Part shown: positions 8,531 through 18,800 of the stretch, in pieces
Layout: each line of letters starts with the position of its first letter
Position numbering within the stretch: position 1 is the first letter of the stretch
DNA from: RFSX01 sp964567435
GTDB taxonomy: Bacteria > Bacteroidota > Bacteroidia > Chitinophagales > Saprospiraceae
Direction of reading: 5' to 3'
Assembly (NCBI GenBank): GCA_964567435.1
Contig: CAZMMQ010000003.1
Span: forward strand, 1 to 64,000
Length of the DNA stretch: 64,000 bases
Translations under genes and position numbers: made by a program
Notes under the pieces: model-generated
Database searches by the model: none
Told to the model about the DNA's origin: nothing
What the model saw: only the letters and a program-made list of their open reading frames with translations

Positions 8531-9226
8531 TTACGATATGTCTACTAACTTAGGATTCCAAGCTCTGTGCGCCCATATCAATACGGCTATAACAAACATG
8601 GCCGAAGGGAATAAAACCATCAAGTTATTGCCTTGATACCAACCAAACCAGGTACTCTCTAAAGTATTTATCCAGTACTCAGGAGCAGCACCTATAATCT
8701 TGGCACCAAAGATTTCACCCTTTCCAAAGAACTCCCTAAAAAATGCCACTATTAATAGAATAACACCATAGCCAATACCATTACCCAAGCCATCCAACGC
8801 TGACTCATAAGGTCTATTAGCCATGGCAAATGCTTCCAATCTTCCCATCACGATACAGTTGGTGATAATCAATCCAATGAAGACTGACAGTTGCTTATAA
8901 CTTTCAAAGGCATATGCTTTCAAAGTCAACTCTACAACTGTAACCAAAGTAGCTATAATGACCAGTTGGACAATCATCCTCACCTGCTTAGGTATAAATT
9001 TTCTAAGCGCTGAAGTGATGACATTTGAGAAGAGACATACAAACACAACGGCTATTGCCATCACTGTTGCATTCTTCATACCCGTTGTTACTGCTAATGC
9101 AGAACAGATACCAAGAACTTGTACTGTAATTGGGTTGTTATCATCTAATGGGTCTGTAAGAAGCTTTCGCTCTTTCTTCCCGAATTTTAACCCCTCTTTT
9201 TTTTCTACTACTGCTGTTTCTGCCAT
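8531..9226 (-). CDS. nqrD: Na+-translocating NADH:quinone reductase subunit D
   Basis: A 231-residue membrane subunit, homologous to RnfE. An N-terminal cytosolic tail (EKKEGLKFGKKERKLLTDPL) precedes six helices. LGICSALAVTTGM and IITNCIVMGRLEAFAMA carry the two cysteines that, with NqrE, hold the intramembrane iron. LGNGIGYGVILL and a final WAHRAWNPKLVDIS match the family. The N-terminal extension is slightly longer than in enterobacterial NqrD. It sits in the conserved operon order A-B-C-D-E-F. Confidence 0.96.
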   Translation of the reverse strand: MAETAVVEKKEGLKFGKKERKLLTDPLDDNNPITVQVLGICSALAVTTGMKNATVMAIAVVFVCLFSNVITSALRKFIPKQVRMIVQLVIIATLVTVVELTLKAYAFESYKQLSVFIGLIITNCIVMGRLEAFAMANRPYESALDGLGNGIGYGVILLIVAFFREFFGKGEIFGAKIIGAAPEYWINTLESTWFGWYQGNNLMVLFPSAMFVIAVLIWAHRAWNPKLVDIS

Positions 9227-9258
9227 AATAGTTTATTTATTTATTGGTCTTATAGACC

Positions 9259-9999
9259 CTAGCTTTTTAATGTTTCCAAGTAAGTCTCGTAATCGACAAG
9301 GTATTCTTTTAGCATATCAGTGACACCGTCTCCTGTTATTGTTGCACCAGAAATACCATCGACTTCATATACATCATCTTTAGCACCTCCCTTTCTTACA
9401 TAGACTGATTTGAAGTCAGCATCATCATAGATCTTCTTTCCTATAAATTGTTTAACCCACGCTTTATTATCCTTGATCTCCGCGCCAAGACCAGGGGTCT
9501 CTGCCTTATGATCAAACGATACACCTGCAATGGTATTAAAGTCATCCTGTAAGGCTACACAACCCCATATTTCGTCCCAAAGTCCTTTTCCTCTAGCATA
9601 TAAGATATAATATTTCTTTCCATCCTCTTTAGTGTATACGAAAAGTGGCAACATCTTATCATCTCCTTTCTTATGCTCCTTTGCCATATCTATATCTGCA
9701 GCCATCCCCCCTTTATAGCCCATAGATTCTACCTTATCTTGAGCATAAAGTTCTCCATCTTTATCTATGACAATCTGCTCTATACTATTGGCAAATATTT
9801 CTTCAACCTGCTGGTCAGTAATCTTGCTATAATCCAAACCCAAATGATCAGCGATAGCTCCTAATGTGGCCTTCTTACTGTAGATGGCCTCATTGGCATC
9901 GTGCCTTGACTTTAGTCCATTTTGAAGTAGGGCCAATAACATGGCAACGATGGACGTCATAATTATAACAAATCGTAATACTGATGATGTACTATGCAT
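9259..9999 (-). CDS. nqrC: Na+-translocating NADH:quinone reductase subunit C
   Basis: A 246-residue subunit carrying covalently bound FMN. One N-terminal helix (about residues 8-27) anchors a periplasmic domain. The flavinylation motif DGISGATIT is at residues 214-222; FMN is expected on the last Thr (about 222). The strand HKAETPGLGAEI is the other family hallmark. Attachment requires the ApbE flavin transferase, which is not in this window. The start overlaps the end of nqrB by 8 bp. Confidence 0.96.
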   Translation of the reverse strand: MHSTSSVLRFVIIMTSIVAMLLALLQNGLKSRHDANEAIYSKKATLGAIADHLGLDYSKITDQQVEEIFANSIEQIVIDKDGELYAQDKVESMGYKGGMAADIDMAKEHKKGDDKMLPLFVYTKEDGKKYYILYARGKGLWDEIWGCVALQDDFNTIAGVSFDHKAETPGLGAEIKDNKAWVKQFIGKKIYDDADFKSVYVRKGGAKDDVYEVDGISGATITGDGVTDMLKEYLVDYETYLETLKS

Positions 10000-11293
10000 G
10001 TGTTACTTCATTTTTTTGTGAATGACTTGAGCTACTAACCTCAGATGCAGAGGCTTTCATTCTTCTTTTGATATTGCCTTCTACCACATAGTGATCAATA
10101 AGCGGCGCAAATGTATTAAGGAACAAGATGGCTAACATCCATCCTTCAGGATATGCTGGATTGATTACACGGATAAGCATACCTATCATTCCGATAAGGA
10201 ATCCGTAGACAAGCTTACCCATATTGGTCGAGGCAGCGGTGACTGGATCGGTTGCCATAAAAGCCATCGCAAAAAAGAAACTTCCTATATAGAACTGATA
10301 GTACCATGGCACCGTCATAAATGGTGTAGCACCCCAAGCATTAAGTAGCATGGCCATAATGGCTGCTCCGACTAACATACTGACCATAATACGCCAGCTG
10401 GCAATCCCTGTTGCTAATAATATTAAAGCTCCTATAATTATTAGGGGCTTACTGGTTTCTCCTATTGATCCTGGTATGGCACCCCACCACATTTGGGATA
10501 TACTGAAGTGACTAGTTACATTTTCCCATCCTCCCTGGTAAGCCAAAGCCAATGGTGTGGCACCTGAATAGCCATCTACGACCGCAGCCCCAGCTCCAAA
10601 GGTGGGCAGATCCATCCACCCAAATAAGCTATCCATCAATCCATGAGCCCAGCTATAATCAGCTGCCATTCCTGCGCCTAGTCCTTCGTAGCCAGACACC
10701 CAAACCTCATCTCCTGATATAGTTGTTGGATATGCGAAGAATACAAATACTCTGGCGAGCAAGGCTATATTCCAGATATTCATCCCTGTTCCTCCAAATG
10801 CTTCTTTTCCTAAAATAACAGCAAATGCTACTGCTACCGCCAATATCCACATCGGAATATCTGGTGGCATAATCAGTGGAATTAAAGCACCTGATACAAG
10901 GAATCCCTCCTCTATGGGATGCCCTTTCTTTGCCGCAAACCAAAACTCTATCCCCAGTCCTACAACATGAGTCACAATGAATATGGGAAGAAGTTTGATA
11001 AGTCCATGAGCCAATTTGAGGTGGAATCCTTCAAGGAATCCCAGATACTGCCCAGCTGCAACAAAGTGCTGATGTCCTATATTATATGTACCAAATATAT
11101 AGCACAACTGCATCGCTAAGACGACCATAACCATAGTACGTTTTAAGTCCATACCATCTCTGACATGAACCCCACCTTTGGTTACCGTATTAGGTGCATA
11201 TGCAAATGTGAAAAAGCCATCATACAACGTGTGTAAGAATGGACTTTTCTTTTTATCTGGTTCTATTTTCTTTAAGAAACTGAGTAAACCCAT
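9992..11293 (-). CDS. nqrB: Na+-translocating NADH:quinone reductase subunit B
   Basis: The 433-residue main membrane subunit, which forms part of the sodium path and carries covalent FMN. The motif DGYSGATPLALA places the flavinylated Thr at residue 246. Other landmarks are GHPIEEGFLVSGALIPLIMP, FGGTGMNIWNIALLARVFVF and FMATDPVTAA. The soluble N-terminal about 55 residues precede the first helix. A short polar Ser-rich C-terminal tail (ASEVSSSSHSQKNEV) is added beyond the usual end. It overlaps nqrC by 8 bp and follows nqrA by 36 bp. Confidence 0.97.
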   Translation of the reverse strand: MGLLSFLKKIEPDKKKSPFLHTLYDGFFTFAYAPNTVTKGGVHVRDGMDLKRTMVMVVLAMQLCYIFGTYNIGHQHFVAAGQYLGFLEGFHLKLAHGLIKLLPIFIVTHVVGLGIEFWFAAKKGHPIEEGFLVSGALIPLIMPPDIPMWILAVAVAFAVILGKEAFGGTGMNIWNIALLARVFVFFAYPTTISGDEVWVSGYEGLGAGMAADYSWAHGLMDSLFGWMDLPTFGAGAAVVDGYSGATPLALAYQGGWENVTSHFSISQMWWGAIPGSIGETSKPLIIIGALILLATGIASWRIMVSMLVGAAIMAMLLNAWGATPFMTVPWYYQFYIGSFFFAMAFMATDPVTAASTNMGKLVYGFLIGMIGMLIRVINPAYPEGWMLAILFLNTFAPLIDHYVVEGNIKRRMKASASEVSSSSHSQKNEVTHA

Positions 11294-11329
11294 GTGTATT
11301 ACTTGGTTCTGTGTTTTACAATTAGTTGA

Positions 11330-12871
11330 TTAAGCTTGCTCTCTCATCATATCCAGGCCATCCCTTAGAATCTCTTGAAGGGGCATCTTAGATGTACAAG
11401 CAAACTCTGCTAAAGCGACATCTTCTTCTGATAACTCATTGATTCCAAGACCTTCCATACGTTCTATATCTCCAGCCATGATGGCCTTCATAAGATGTTG
11501 AGGAAGTATATCCATAGGCATCATCTTCTCATATTGTCCTGTGACAACAAAGGCTCTTTTCTCTCCGTGTGTATTTGTATTAGCCTCATATTCTGCTCCT
11601 GGCATTAAGAAGCCAGGCATCGTTCTGGATATTGATGGCCTTGGCTTTATAGGCAATAACCACCCAAAAAGTTCATAATCATCTCCTTCTTTGATGGAGG
11701 TAATCTGACTTACACCACTTCCTAAAAAGTCATCATCACTTAACGTTCTACCAGAGAGCACATCCCCTTCTATCAGTCTAGAGGTACCTTCAGACTTTAA
11801 ATTGCCTTTTGTTAGTTCATCTATACTAGCTCCAGCATAAGTCTTTATTAATTGTGGTGTCTCAAACTGAGCACCTGTCAATGCCACTATCTTACTTGTA
11901 TTATACAGTCCAGTTCTAATAAGATGACCTATAGTCAATGTATTCTCTAAGGTCAATGTCCATACAGCACCTGTGTTTTTGATGGGTGCCGTATGATGTA
12001 TTTGTACACCTACATTTCCAGCAGGATGTTTTCCATTGAAGTAATGCTTTTCTGCACCAGTAAGCCCAGTCAATGCAGCATTAGGTGATCCTCCTCTGCC
12101 ATCCAGTCCAACATAGACTTTACCAGCGGTTAAAATATTAAGTGCATCAATAGCAGACTGTAAATCATTAGCCCTACCATCTACAAGATGGTTATAATCA
12201 GGAGCCAAAGGTGCTGTACTGAATGCAGATATAAATATGTTGTCAGGTATCACAGATGGATCTGGCACTATATCAAAGGGTCTTTGATTCATTAGGGTCC
12301 ATGCTCCTGATGCCTTCATATAAGAGACCAATGCCTCTCTATTGGTATCGGCAAGGTTCAGCACTTCATTGTGATGATATTGCTGAGTCTTATCTGCTAA
12401 TATCACAATGTGAGTCACTGCTCTTTTAGCACCTCTTCGCAATTCTACAATCTCTCCACTGACAGGAGCCACATATTTAATGTCAGGACTTTGCTTATCA
12501 AAGAAAACAGGTTCTCCCGCTTTCACTTCATCACCTACTGCAACTTCCATTTTGGGAATAGGTGCAATTCCTCTAAAATCAGTGGGTTTCATAGCATATC
12601 TGCTCACCGATACTGCATTGGCCATACCAGAGACTTTTCCTGCCAACTTGATATCATGCCCTTTTTTGAGATTATGAAAATTGCTTTTATCCGCAAATTG
12701 AGGAACGGGCTTCCCTGCTATATTACTCATATCAGGGAAAATGCTCAGATTATTCTTTACGGTATCAATTCCGTGTTTTTTTGCTTCAATCTGTATTAGG
12801 TTGTCTGAGACTGTGAGGACTGATGCAAGAATGAGTACGACTGCAATCAGAAGAAGAGCTGCTAAAAGCAT
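11330..12871 (-). CDS. nqrA: Na+-translocating NADH:quinone reductase subunit A with N-terminal membrane segment
   Basis: The 513-residue first gene of the operon. The canonical NqrA body begins near residue 66 (LKKGHDIKLAGK), followed by the barrel-sandwich region DEVKAGEPVFFDK and YVAPVSGEIVELRRGAKRAV, and later GAEKHYFNGKHPAGNVG. NqrA is normally a peripheral cytosolic subunit near the quinone site. Here about 65 residues precede it, opening with a strong hydrophobic helix (MLLAALLLIAVVLILASVLT) and then SDNLIQIEAKKHGIDT. A shorter start at Met48 (ATG 12730) exists, but the upstream frame is open and protein-like, so the long form is preferred. Confidence 0.9.
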   Translation of the reverse strand: MLLAALLLIAVVLILASVLTVSDNLIQIEAKKHGIDTVKNNLSIFPDMSNIAGKPVPQFADKSNFHNLKKGHDIKLAGKVSGMANAVSVSRYAMKPTDFRGIAPIPKMEVAVGDEVKAGEPVFFDKQSPDIKYVAPVSGEIVELRRGAKRAVTHIVILADKTQQYHHNEVLNLADTNREALVSYMKASGAWTLMNQRPFDIVPDPSVIPDNIFISAFSTAPLAPDYNHLVDGRANDLQSAIDALNILTAGKVYVGLDGRGGSPNAALTGLTGAEKHYFNGKHPAGNVGVQIHHTAPIKNTGAVWTLTLENTLTIGHLIRTGLYNTSKIVALTGAQFETPQLIKTYAGASIDELTKGNLKSEGTSRLIEGDVLSGRTLSDDDFLGSGVSQITSIKEGDDYELFGWLLPIKPRPSISRTMPGFLMPGAEYEANTNTHGEKRAFVVTGQYEKMMPMDILPQHLMKAIMAGDIERMEGLGINELSEEDVALAEFACTSKMPLQEILRDGLDMMREQA

Positions 12872-12949
12872 ACTTGTATATGAGTTTCAACAAAGGTTAC
12901 GAATTGGGGAGCCTAATTTAAAATGTAAATTTCTTCCCAAAAATCACCG

Positions 12950-12957
12950 CAAATATA
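12950..12957 (-). promoter_or_regulatory. Possible Bacteroidota -7 element upstream of nqrA
   Basis: On the minus strand the octamer TATATTTG fits the Bacteroidota sigma-70 -7 consensus TAnnTTTG and lies about 79 bp before the nqrA start. A TTG that could serve as -33 lies too far upstream (about 28 bp), so the call rests on one element only. Confidence 0.25.
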
Positions 12958-13094
12958 TGATTCTTTTGAATGTGTCTCAGTCGGTCAATATAGAGTATAA
13001 AGGCAGTTGTTCTTATTTAGATTTAGTCTAGATAATGTAATGTTATCAGTGGACTTACTACAAGAGCATGATGCATTGTAGCGATATTACTGAC

Positions 13095-13745
13095 TCATTG
13101 CTTTTCATATCTACTATAGAACCATAACTTAGGACTTAGCGTCGTATCATCCCCCGAATAATACCCATATCCAATAATCTCATAATAATCTGCGCCCACT
13201 GTTTCCTGGAAGTACTCTATTTTCTGAGGAGATTTTTGATTTGACTGCCAGATGATAGTGTTATCCCCTCGCGTGCTGCCTTCGTGGATGATGGTTTCTT
13301 CAGGTTTATTGACGATGCACCACATCTGCCCATTTTCTACTTTGTTTACGCCTGTAGCTATCTCTTCTTTGCCAGAGTCAGGGTAGAAATCCGTGATCTT
13401 GACTCTTTGGAAGTAAGGTGACTCTGAAGTGTATACTTGGGTGACCTTGATGCGATTAACTTCTTTGAGTGTGGGAGACTTGATATGATTCATAGTCAGT
13501 ACCGCCAGATTAATATCACTCAATGCTTTGGGATTAGTATCCTCATAGATAATGAAGTCACCTTTCCAGGTACCATCCAATAATTTGTATACATCTGCAT
13601 ACTCTTTGTCTGCCTCTTGAAAGGTGGGCGGGTCTACTGTAGGTGTCTTAGATATACTTTCGGAGAATTGAGACGATTTACACTGTGAGAGCGCAACCAA
13701 TATCACAAAACCAGACAGAAAAAGAGCAATAACTTTTGATTCCAT
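13095..13745 (-). CDS. Predicted lipoprotein of unknown function
   Basis: Product of 216 residues. The signal MESKVIALFLSGFVILVALSQC ends in a lipobox (ALSQC, Cys22), so the mature protein is probably anchored in a membrane. From about residue 50 (YADVYKLLDGTWKGDFIIYE) it reads as a series of beta strands: FQRVKITDFYP, NTIIWQSNQ, KIEYFQETV, GYGYYSGDD. This is suggestive of a lipocalin-like or CpcT-like barrel, but no motif decides it. It is a single gene between the nqr promoter region and a decayed gene. Confidence 0.65.
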   Translation of the reverse strand: MESKVIALFLSGFVILVALSQCKSSQFSESISKTPTVDPPTFQEADKEYADVYKLLDGTWKGDFIIYEDTNPKALSDINLAVLTMNHIKSPTLKEVNRIKVTQVYTSESPYFQRVKITDFYPDSGKEEIATGVNKVENGQMWCIVNKPEETIIHEGSTRGDNTIIWQSNQKSPQKIEYFQETVGADYYEIIGYGYYSGDDTTLSPKLWFYSRYEKQ

Positions 13746-13843
13746 GAATAGAAAATGATTATATCATCTAAAAGTTCAAAAACTATTATCACTACTAACT
13801 AATCGAAATGTTGATACATCTAAATATGGACTAGCTTCCATTC

Positions 13844-14450
13844 TTATATAAATGCAGTATCACTTCCAAGATTCTCAAATCGTATGGTGTAATCCAGCGA
13901 TTCTTCAAACAAGGTGTAATTATCATCTCCTCCTCTAAATGGTGTCCCATGTTTGTCATTCGAGTCTACCGCACAGCGCAAATTAAAGCAGTGCTCCCTT
14001 ACTCCCAATTCTTCATTATCTAGAACAAAATCCGAACACAAACAACAATTTTCTCCCACAAAGTCAGATGATGGAAATACTAATGTCAAATCGATGGTAT
14101 CTGATTCATATACTGGCAGTTCTCTCAACTCAAATTCTAATCTTGTCAAGGTAGAATCCAATGGAGACTCAGATGAAGACACATATTCAAATTCATCTGT
14201 GAGATTAAAAAATATTTGTCCTTCTAAGTCTATGCTTCAAGTATTAGTCACTCTGACTCTTATAGGAAGTGTGAAGGAACAGCGTTCTATCTGAGTACCT
14301 ATCACGCTTATCTCTACCTGCTATTTTTGTCCATTAGGCTTGACACCTACATCAATTTTCTTTCCCTTAAAGTTCTCATTTACAATTATAATCCGCTCAC
14401 TAGGTGTTTGTATAGATGCATCTGAATTTGCAAGAGTAATTCTTCTGAGA
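13844..14450 (-). pseudogene. Remnant of a T9SS-type surface protein (DUF7619/conserved-repeat region)
   Basis: One minus-strand frame reads through two stops (TAG at 14323-14321 and TGA at 14239-14237) and still gives a coherent family-like sequence: KGKKIDVGVKPNGQK, stop, QVEISVIGTQIERCSFTLPI, RVRVTNT, stop, SIDLEGQIFFNLTDEFEYVS and, at the end, DSNDKHGTPFRGGDDNYTL and LDYTIRFENLGSDTAFI. This is the pattern seen just before the sorting tail in large Bacteroidota secreted proteins (VDPNDK..., YTIRFQNTGTDTAF). The copy has no start, breaks off at 13844 and lacks the rest of the repeat and the sorting tail. The 5' border is approximate. Confidence 0.6.
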
Positions 14451-14664
14451 TTTCATTAATATTAATTTCCCATTTATATTTATTAATTACTGAAGAAAGT
14501 CCATAGATGACTCCTACCACATCCAGATTGTTGCATTGACTAATCTCAATGTTGTCTGCCTCTTTGTCTTTAACTCTGTTTAGCTTTGTACGGGTATTAG
14601 GTGAACAAAATCCACCAAGGAGTCTTATTGCTATAGAATTCTTAAATTGCATCTCCATACTCAA
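14386..14664 (-). CDS. Short hypothetical ORF
   Basis: An open frame of 92 codons, with ATG 14664 only 12 bp from the divergent adaptor gene start at 14676. The sequence (opening MSMEMQFKNSIAIRLLGGF, later KYKWEININEISEELLLQI) matches no family I recognise. Its end overlaps the 5' part of the pseudogene in another frame. It may be a small real protein, or an accident of the decayed region; the latter is at least as likely. Confidence 0.25.
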   Translation of the reverse strand: MSMEMQFKNSIAIRLLGGFCSPNTRTKLNRVKDKEADNIEISQCNNLDVVGVIYGLSSVINKYKWEININEISEELLLQIQMHLYKHLVSGL

Positions 14665-14675
14665 TCAAGACTCAC

Positions 14676-15794
14676 ATGAGACTGAGACAAATTATCATTA
14701 GTGCTATTGGTATACTAATTATTGCAGGTGGTTACTTTGGCATGAAGACGATGGGAAATAAGAAGAAATCGGCTCCGAAGAAGACACCAAAGTCCATCCC
14801 AGTTGCTTTTAGCGAATTAGTATCTAACAGTGATACACCGATAAATATTACAGCCAGTGGAAATCTTACTGCTCGAGATAGAATCGAAATCTACTCTGAA
14901 GTTCAGGGAATATTTGATTATAGTGAAAAATCCTTTAAGCCAGGTATTTACTACCCTGCTGGCGCTGTCCTAATACAGCTCAATAGTGATGAACACAGAG
15001 CAAACCTTAAGTCACAAAAAAGCAGTTTGTATAATCAAATCGTCGGGCTCTTACCTGATTTGAAATTTGATTATCCTGAGGCCTACGACGCTTGGTTTAG
15101 TTATGTAGAAAAATTCAACCTGGAAGCACCATTGAAGAAATTTCCAGAGCCAACTTCTACTAAGGAAAAGTTATTCATTGCTAACAGGAATATTAGCACC
15201 AATTGGTATATGGTTAAAAATCTTGAGGAACGTTCTACCAAATACACGATTACAGCTCCTTATGATGGTATACTTACAGAGGCTGCTATAGATAAGGGTG
15301 TACTCGTCAGACCGGGTCAAAAATTGGGAGAATTTATCAATCCAAATATTTATGAGTTAGAAGTAGCTGTCAATTCTGCTTATGCCAATCTACTAAAAGT
15401 TGGCAACCAAGTAATCCTACAGGATGTAGAAAAAACCAAATCTTGGAATGGAAAAGTCAGCAGAGTCAATAGCTTGGTCGACCCCAATACTCAAACAATA
15501 CAGGCCTACATACGCGTCAATGGCTCAGGACTAAGAGAAGGCATGTACATGGAGGCCTCGCTCAAGGCCAAGACTGAGAAAAATACATTTACAATATCTA
15601 GAAAACTAGTAGTGGACAACAACAAGATTTTTAGAATCAATAATAATAAGCTTGAGCTATTGGAGGTAGATATTGTTCACTTTACAGAAAATGAAGCTGT
15701 GATCAAAGACTTACCTTCAGGTATAGAAATACTCAGCAGAGTGATACCTGGCTCTTTTGATGGCATGACCATAGAACGCTATAAAGAAAACTAA
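14676..15794 (+). CDS. RND efflux periplasmic adaptor (HlyD/MFP family)
   Basis: A 372-residue membrane-fusion protein. An N-terminal signal/anchor helix (residues 5-26) is followed by a lipoyl-like half (ITASGNLTARDRIEIYSEVQ), a short alpha-hairpin, the second lipoyl half (YTITAPYDGILTEAAIDKGV) and a beta-barrel (YELEVAVNSAYANLLKVGN). It would link the inner-membrane pump to the outer-membrane channel; both follow directly (gaps of 43 and 27 bp), so the three form one operon. The hairpin is rather short for the family. Substrate unknown. Confidence 0.9.
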   Translation: MRLRQIIISAIGILIIAGGYFGMKTMGNKKKSAPKKTPKSIPVAFSELVSNSDTPINITASGNLTARDRIEIYSEVQGIFDYSEKSFKPGIYYPAGAVLIQLNSDEHRANLKSQKSSLYNQIVGLLPDLKFDYPEAYDAWFSYVEKFNLEAPLKKFPEPTSTKEKLFIANRNISTNWYMVKNLEERSTKYTITAPYDGILTEAAIDKGVLVRPGQKLGEFINPNIYELEVAVNSAYANLLKVGNQVILQDVEKTKSWNGKVSRVNSLVDPNTQTIQAYIRVNGSGLREGMYMEASLKAKTEKNTFTISRKLVVDNNKIFRINNNKLELLEVDIVHFTENEAVIKDLPSGIEILSRVIPGSFDGMTIERYKEN

Positions 15795-15837
15795 TCTAAT
15801 ACTATCCGAATCTACTTCCAATAGTTAGCAACAGTAC

Positions 15838-18800
15838 ATGAGAAAATTTATTTCATTCTTCATCAAATATCCTGTCGCAGTCAATGTGATTATGCTATCC
15901 ATTATGGTATTTGGACTTATGGGAGTGAAGAATACCAAATCCTCATTTTTCCCATTAGAAGATTCCGACTTAATATTTATCAATATTGCCTATCCTGGTG
16001 CTTCGCCAGTAGAAATAGAAGAAGGGGTGATACTTAAGATAGAAGACAACTTAAGAGGCCTGGTAGACATAGACAGAGTCACTTCAGTCTCGCAAGAAAA
16101 CACGGCCACAGTAACTGTGGAGATAGAAGAAGGTGCAGATATAGACATCGTTCTGGCAAATGTTAAAAATGCCGTCGATCGAGTACCTTCCTTTCCCGTG
16201 GATATGGAGCCCCCAGTAATATCCAAGCAAGAAAATATCAATAGGGCTATAGAGTTTACATTGAGTGCTGAAGGAGTACCCCTTAGAACCTTAAAGAATG
16301 TTGCCAGAAAAGTAGAAGATGACATACGAGCCATTCCAGGAATATCCCAACTTGTACTTAGTGGATTCCCAACAGAAGAAATAGAAATAGCAGTCAGAGA
16401 AGGCGATCTAATAGCTTTTGACTTAACCTTCGCAGAGGTGGCAGCCGCTGTCAGAAATACCAATCTCATTTCTACAGGTGGGAAAATATTGACAGATTCA
16501 GAAGAATATCTTATACGAGCCAACAACCGATCTTATTATGGAGACGAACTAGATTACATCGTCGTCAAGGCCAGTAACACTGGCCAGATTATTAGATTGA
16601 AAGATGTAGCTAACGTGAGAGATAAATGGTCTGAAATTCCAGATAGGATTCATTTCAATGGAATGCCGGCTATACAATTCAATGTCAGTACGACCAACAA
16701 TGAAGACCTTCTCTCTGCAACAGACAAAGTCAAAGAATACATTATTGAATTCAATGAGAAGCGTGAGGTCATGCAATTGAATATTAGTGCTGACTCCTCT
16801 ATTGCGCTCAATAATAGGCAGGGACTACTCATAGAAAATGGCATGATAGGAATATTTCTCGTCTTACTCTTTTTGTCGATTTTCTTGAAGCCCAGCATCG
16901 CATTTTGGGTGGCAGTGGGACTACCATTTTCTTTCTTAGGCTTATTCATTTTTGCGCCAAGTTTCATGACCATCAATTTGATTTCATTATTTGGGATGAT
17001 CATTGTGATAGGAATATTGGTAGATGATGGCATTGTAATCGCTGAGAACATTTATAACCAATTCGAAAATGGCAAATCAAAGTTTCAAGCAGCAGTAGAT
17101 GGAACCCTCCAAGTGATGCCACCAATCATTGCAGCAATCCTTACAACAGTAATCGCTTTTTCTACATTCATATTCTTACCAGAAAGACTCGGATCATTTT
17201 TTGGGCAGATAGCCAAGGTGGTCGGGATAATACTATTAATCTCACTAATTGAGGCCTTTCTTATATTACCTGCACATCTTTCACATTCTAAAGCCCTAAA
17301 TAAAAATTCCAAACCTTTTATTTTAAATGTTTGGGCGGATAGAGTAATAAGTTGGATCAGAGATAGAATCTATGTCCCAATGTTGAGATTTGTGCTCAAT
17401 TTTAGTGTATTTGGATTTTCTATTCCTATTGCGCTTTTGCTTTTAACCATGGGCGCATTTCAAGGAGGAATCATCAGATTTACTTTTTTCCCGAGTGTGG
17501 CCTCAGACCAGATCGCCATCAGTCTCAAAATGCAAGAAGGTACAAGTGAAAGTATTACAGATTCGCTTATCACTGTTATTGAAAAAGCCACATGGAAAGT
17601 CAATGATCAACTGACTCAAACTCAATCTGGCCAATTACAAGTGATAGAAAATACAATAAGAAGATTGGGACCAGGATCTGCTAATGCATCCTTGACTATC
17701 AACTTACTACCTGGTGAGAACAGAGACTTGCGGTCATCAGAAATATCTAAGAATATCAGAGAAGCCGTCGGCCCAATCTATGAGGCCGAAAGCGTTGTAT
17801 TTGGTTCAGGTAATGCTTTTGGCGGTAAACCAGTATCCATATCATTGGTAGGTAATAACATCTCCGAACTAAAGCAAGCAAAAAAAGAACTCAAAGATGA
17901 AATGCAAAGTAACCCAAGGATAGCTGATGTTACTGATAACGACCCAGCAGGCATCAAGGAGATCAAAATCAACTTAAAAGAAAATGCCTACTTACTAGGC
18001 TTAAATATCAACACTGTACTGTCTCAAGTAAGAGCAGGATTTTTTGGTGCTTCTGTACAGCGATTTCAGAGAGGAAGAGATGAGATACGCGTATGGGTTA
18101 GATACGATCGTTCTAATAGGCAAAGCATTAAGGACTTAGACAGAATGCGCATCGTGACACCGTCAGGTAATAGAGTTCCTCTAACAGAGATCGCCAGTTA
18201 TACTATTGAAAGAGGAGATGTAGTTATCAATCATCTAGATGGTCAAAGAGAGATTAGAGTAGAAGGCGATCTAACAAACATAAAAGACTCTGCACCTGAA
18301 GTAATTTCAGAACTAAGGGAAGGTGTCATACCTAATATAATCAGCAAATATCCATCAGTAAAACCACTTTACGAAGGACAAAACAGAGGCTTCGCCAACA
18401 TCGGCAAGGCTATCAAGAGAGTACTCCCTGTCATTCTATTGCTAATGTATGCAGTAATCGCATTTGTATTTAGGTCCTATGGGCAGCCATTGTTGTTGTT
18501 TGTATTAATTCCATTCAGTTTTGTTGGTGTCGCCTGGGGTCATTGGCTACATGGTCAGAATATCAATATTCTCTCTGGGTTGGGCATTGTTGCATTAATA
18601 GGCATCCTCGTTAATGATGGGCTGGTGCTTATAGAAAAATTCAATTTACTACTTAAAAGTGGGATGCCTTATCACAAGGCAATGGTAGAAGCTGGCAGAT
18701 CGAGATTTAGAGCGATTTTCCTTACCTCACTCACTACTGTAGCTGGTCTTGCTCCGCTCATTTTTGAAAAAACTTTTTCTGCTCAATTCTTGATACCAAT

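Noticed and set aside
9231..9244. TTTATTTATTTATT run between nqrD and nqrC
   Set aside because: Short A/T-rich spacer repeat with no sign of function or variation.
13040..13065. Small inverted repeat (CTACAA...TTGTAG) near the nqr promoter
   Set aside because: Six-base arms with a 12-nt loop; too weak to call a terminator or operator.
13953..14294. Plus-strand ORF of 113 codons
   Set aside because: It is the antisense of the decayed surface-protein remnant, whose minus-strand reading has recognisable family motifs.
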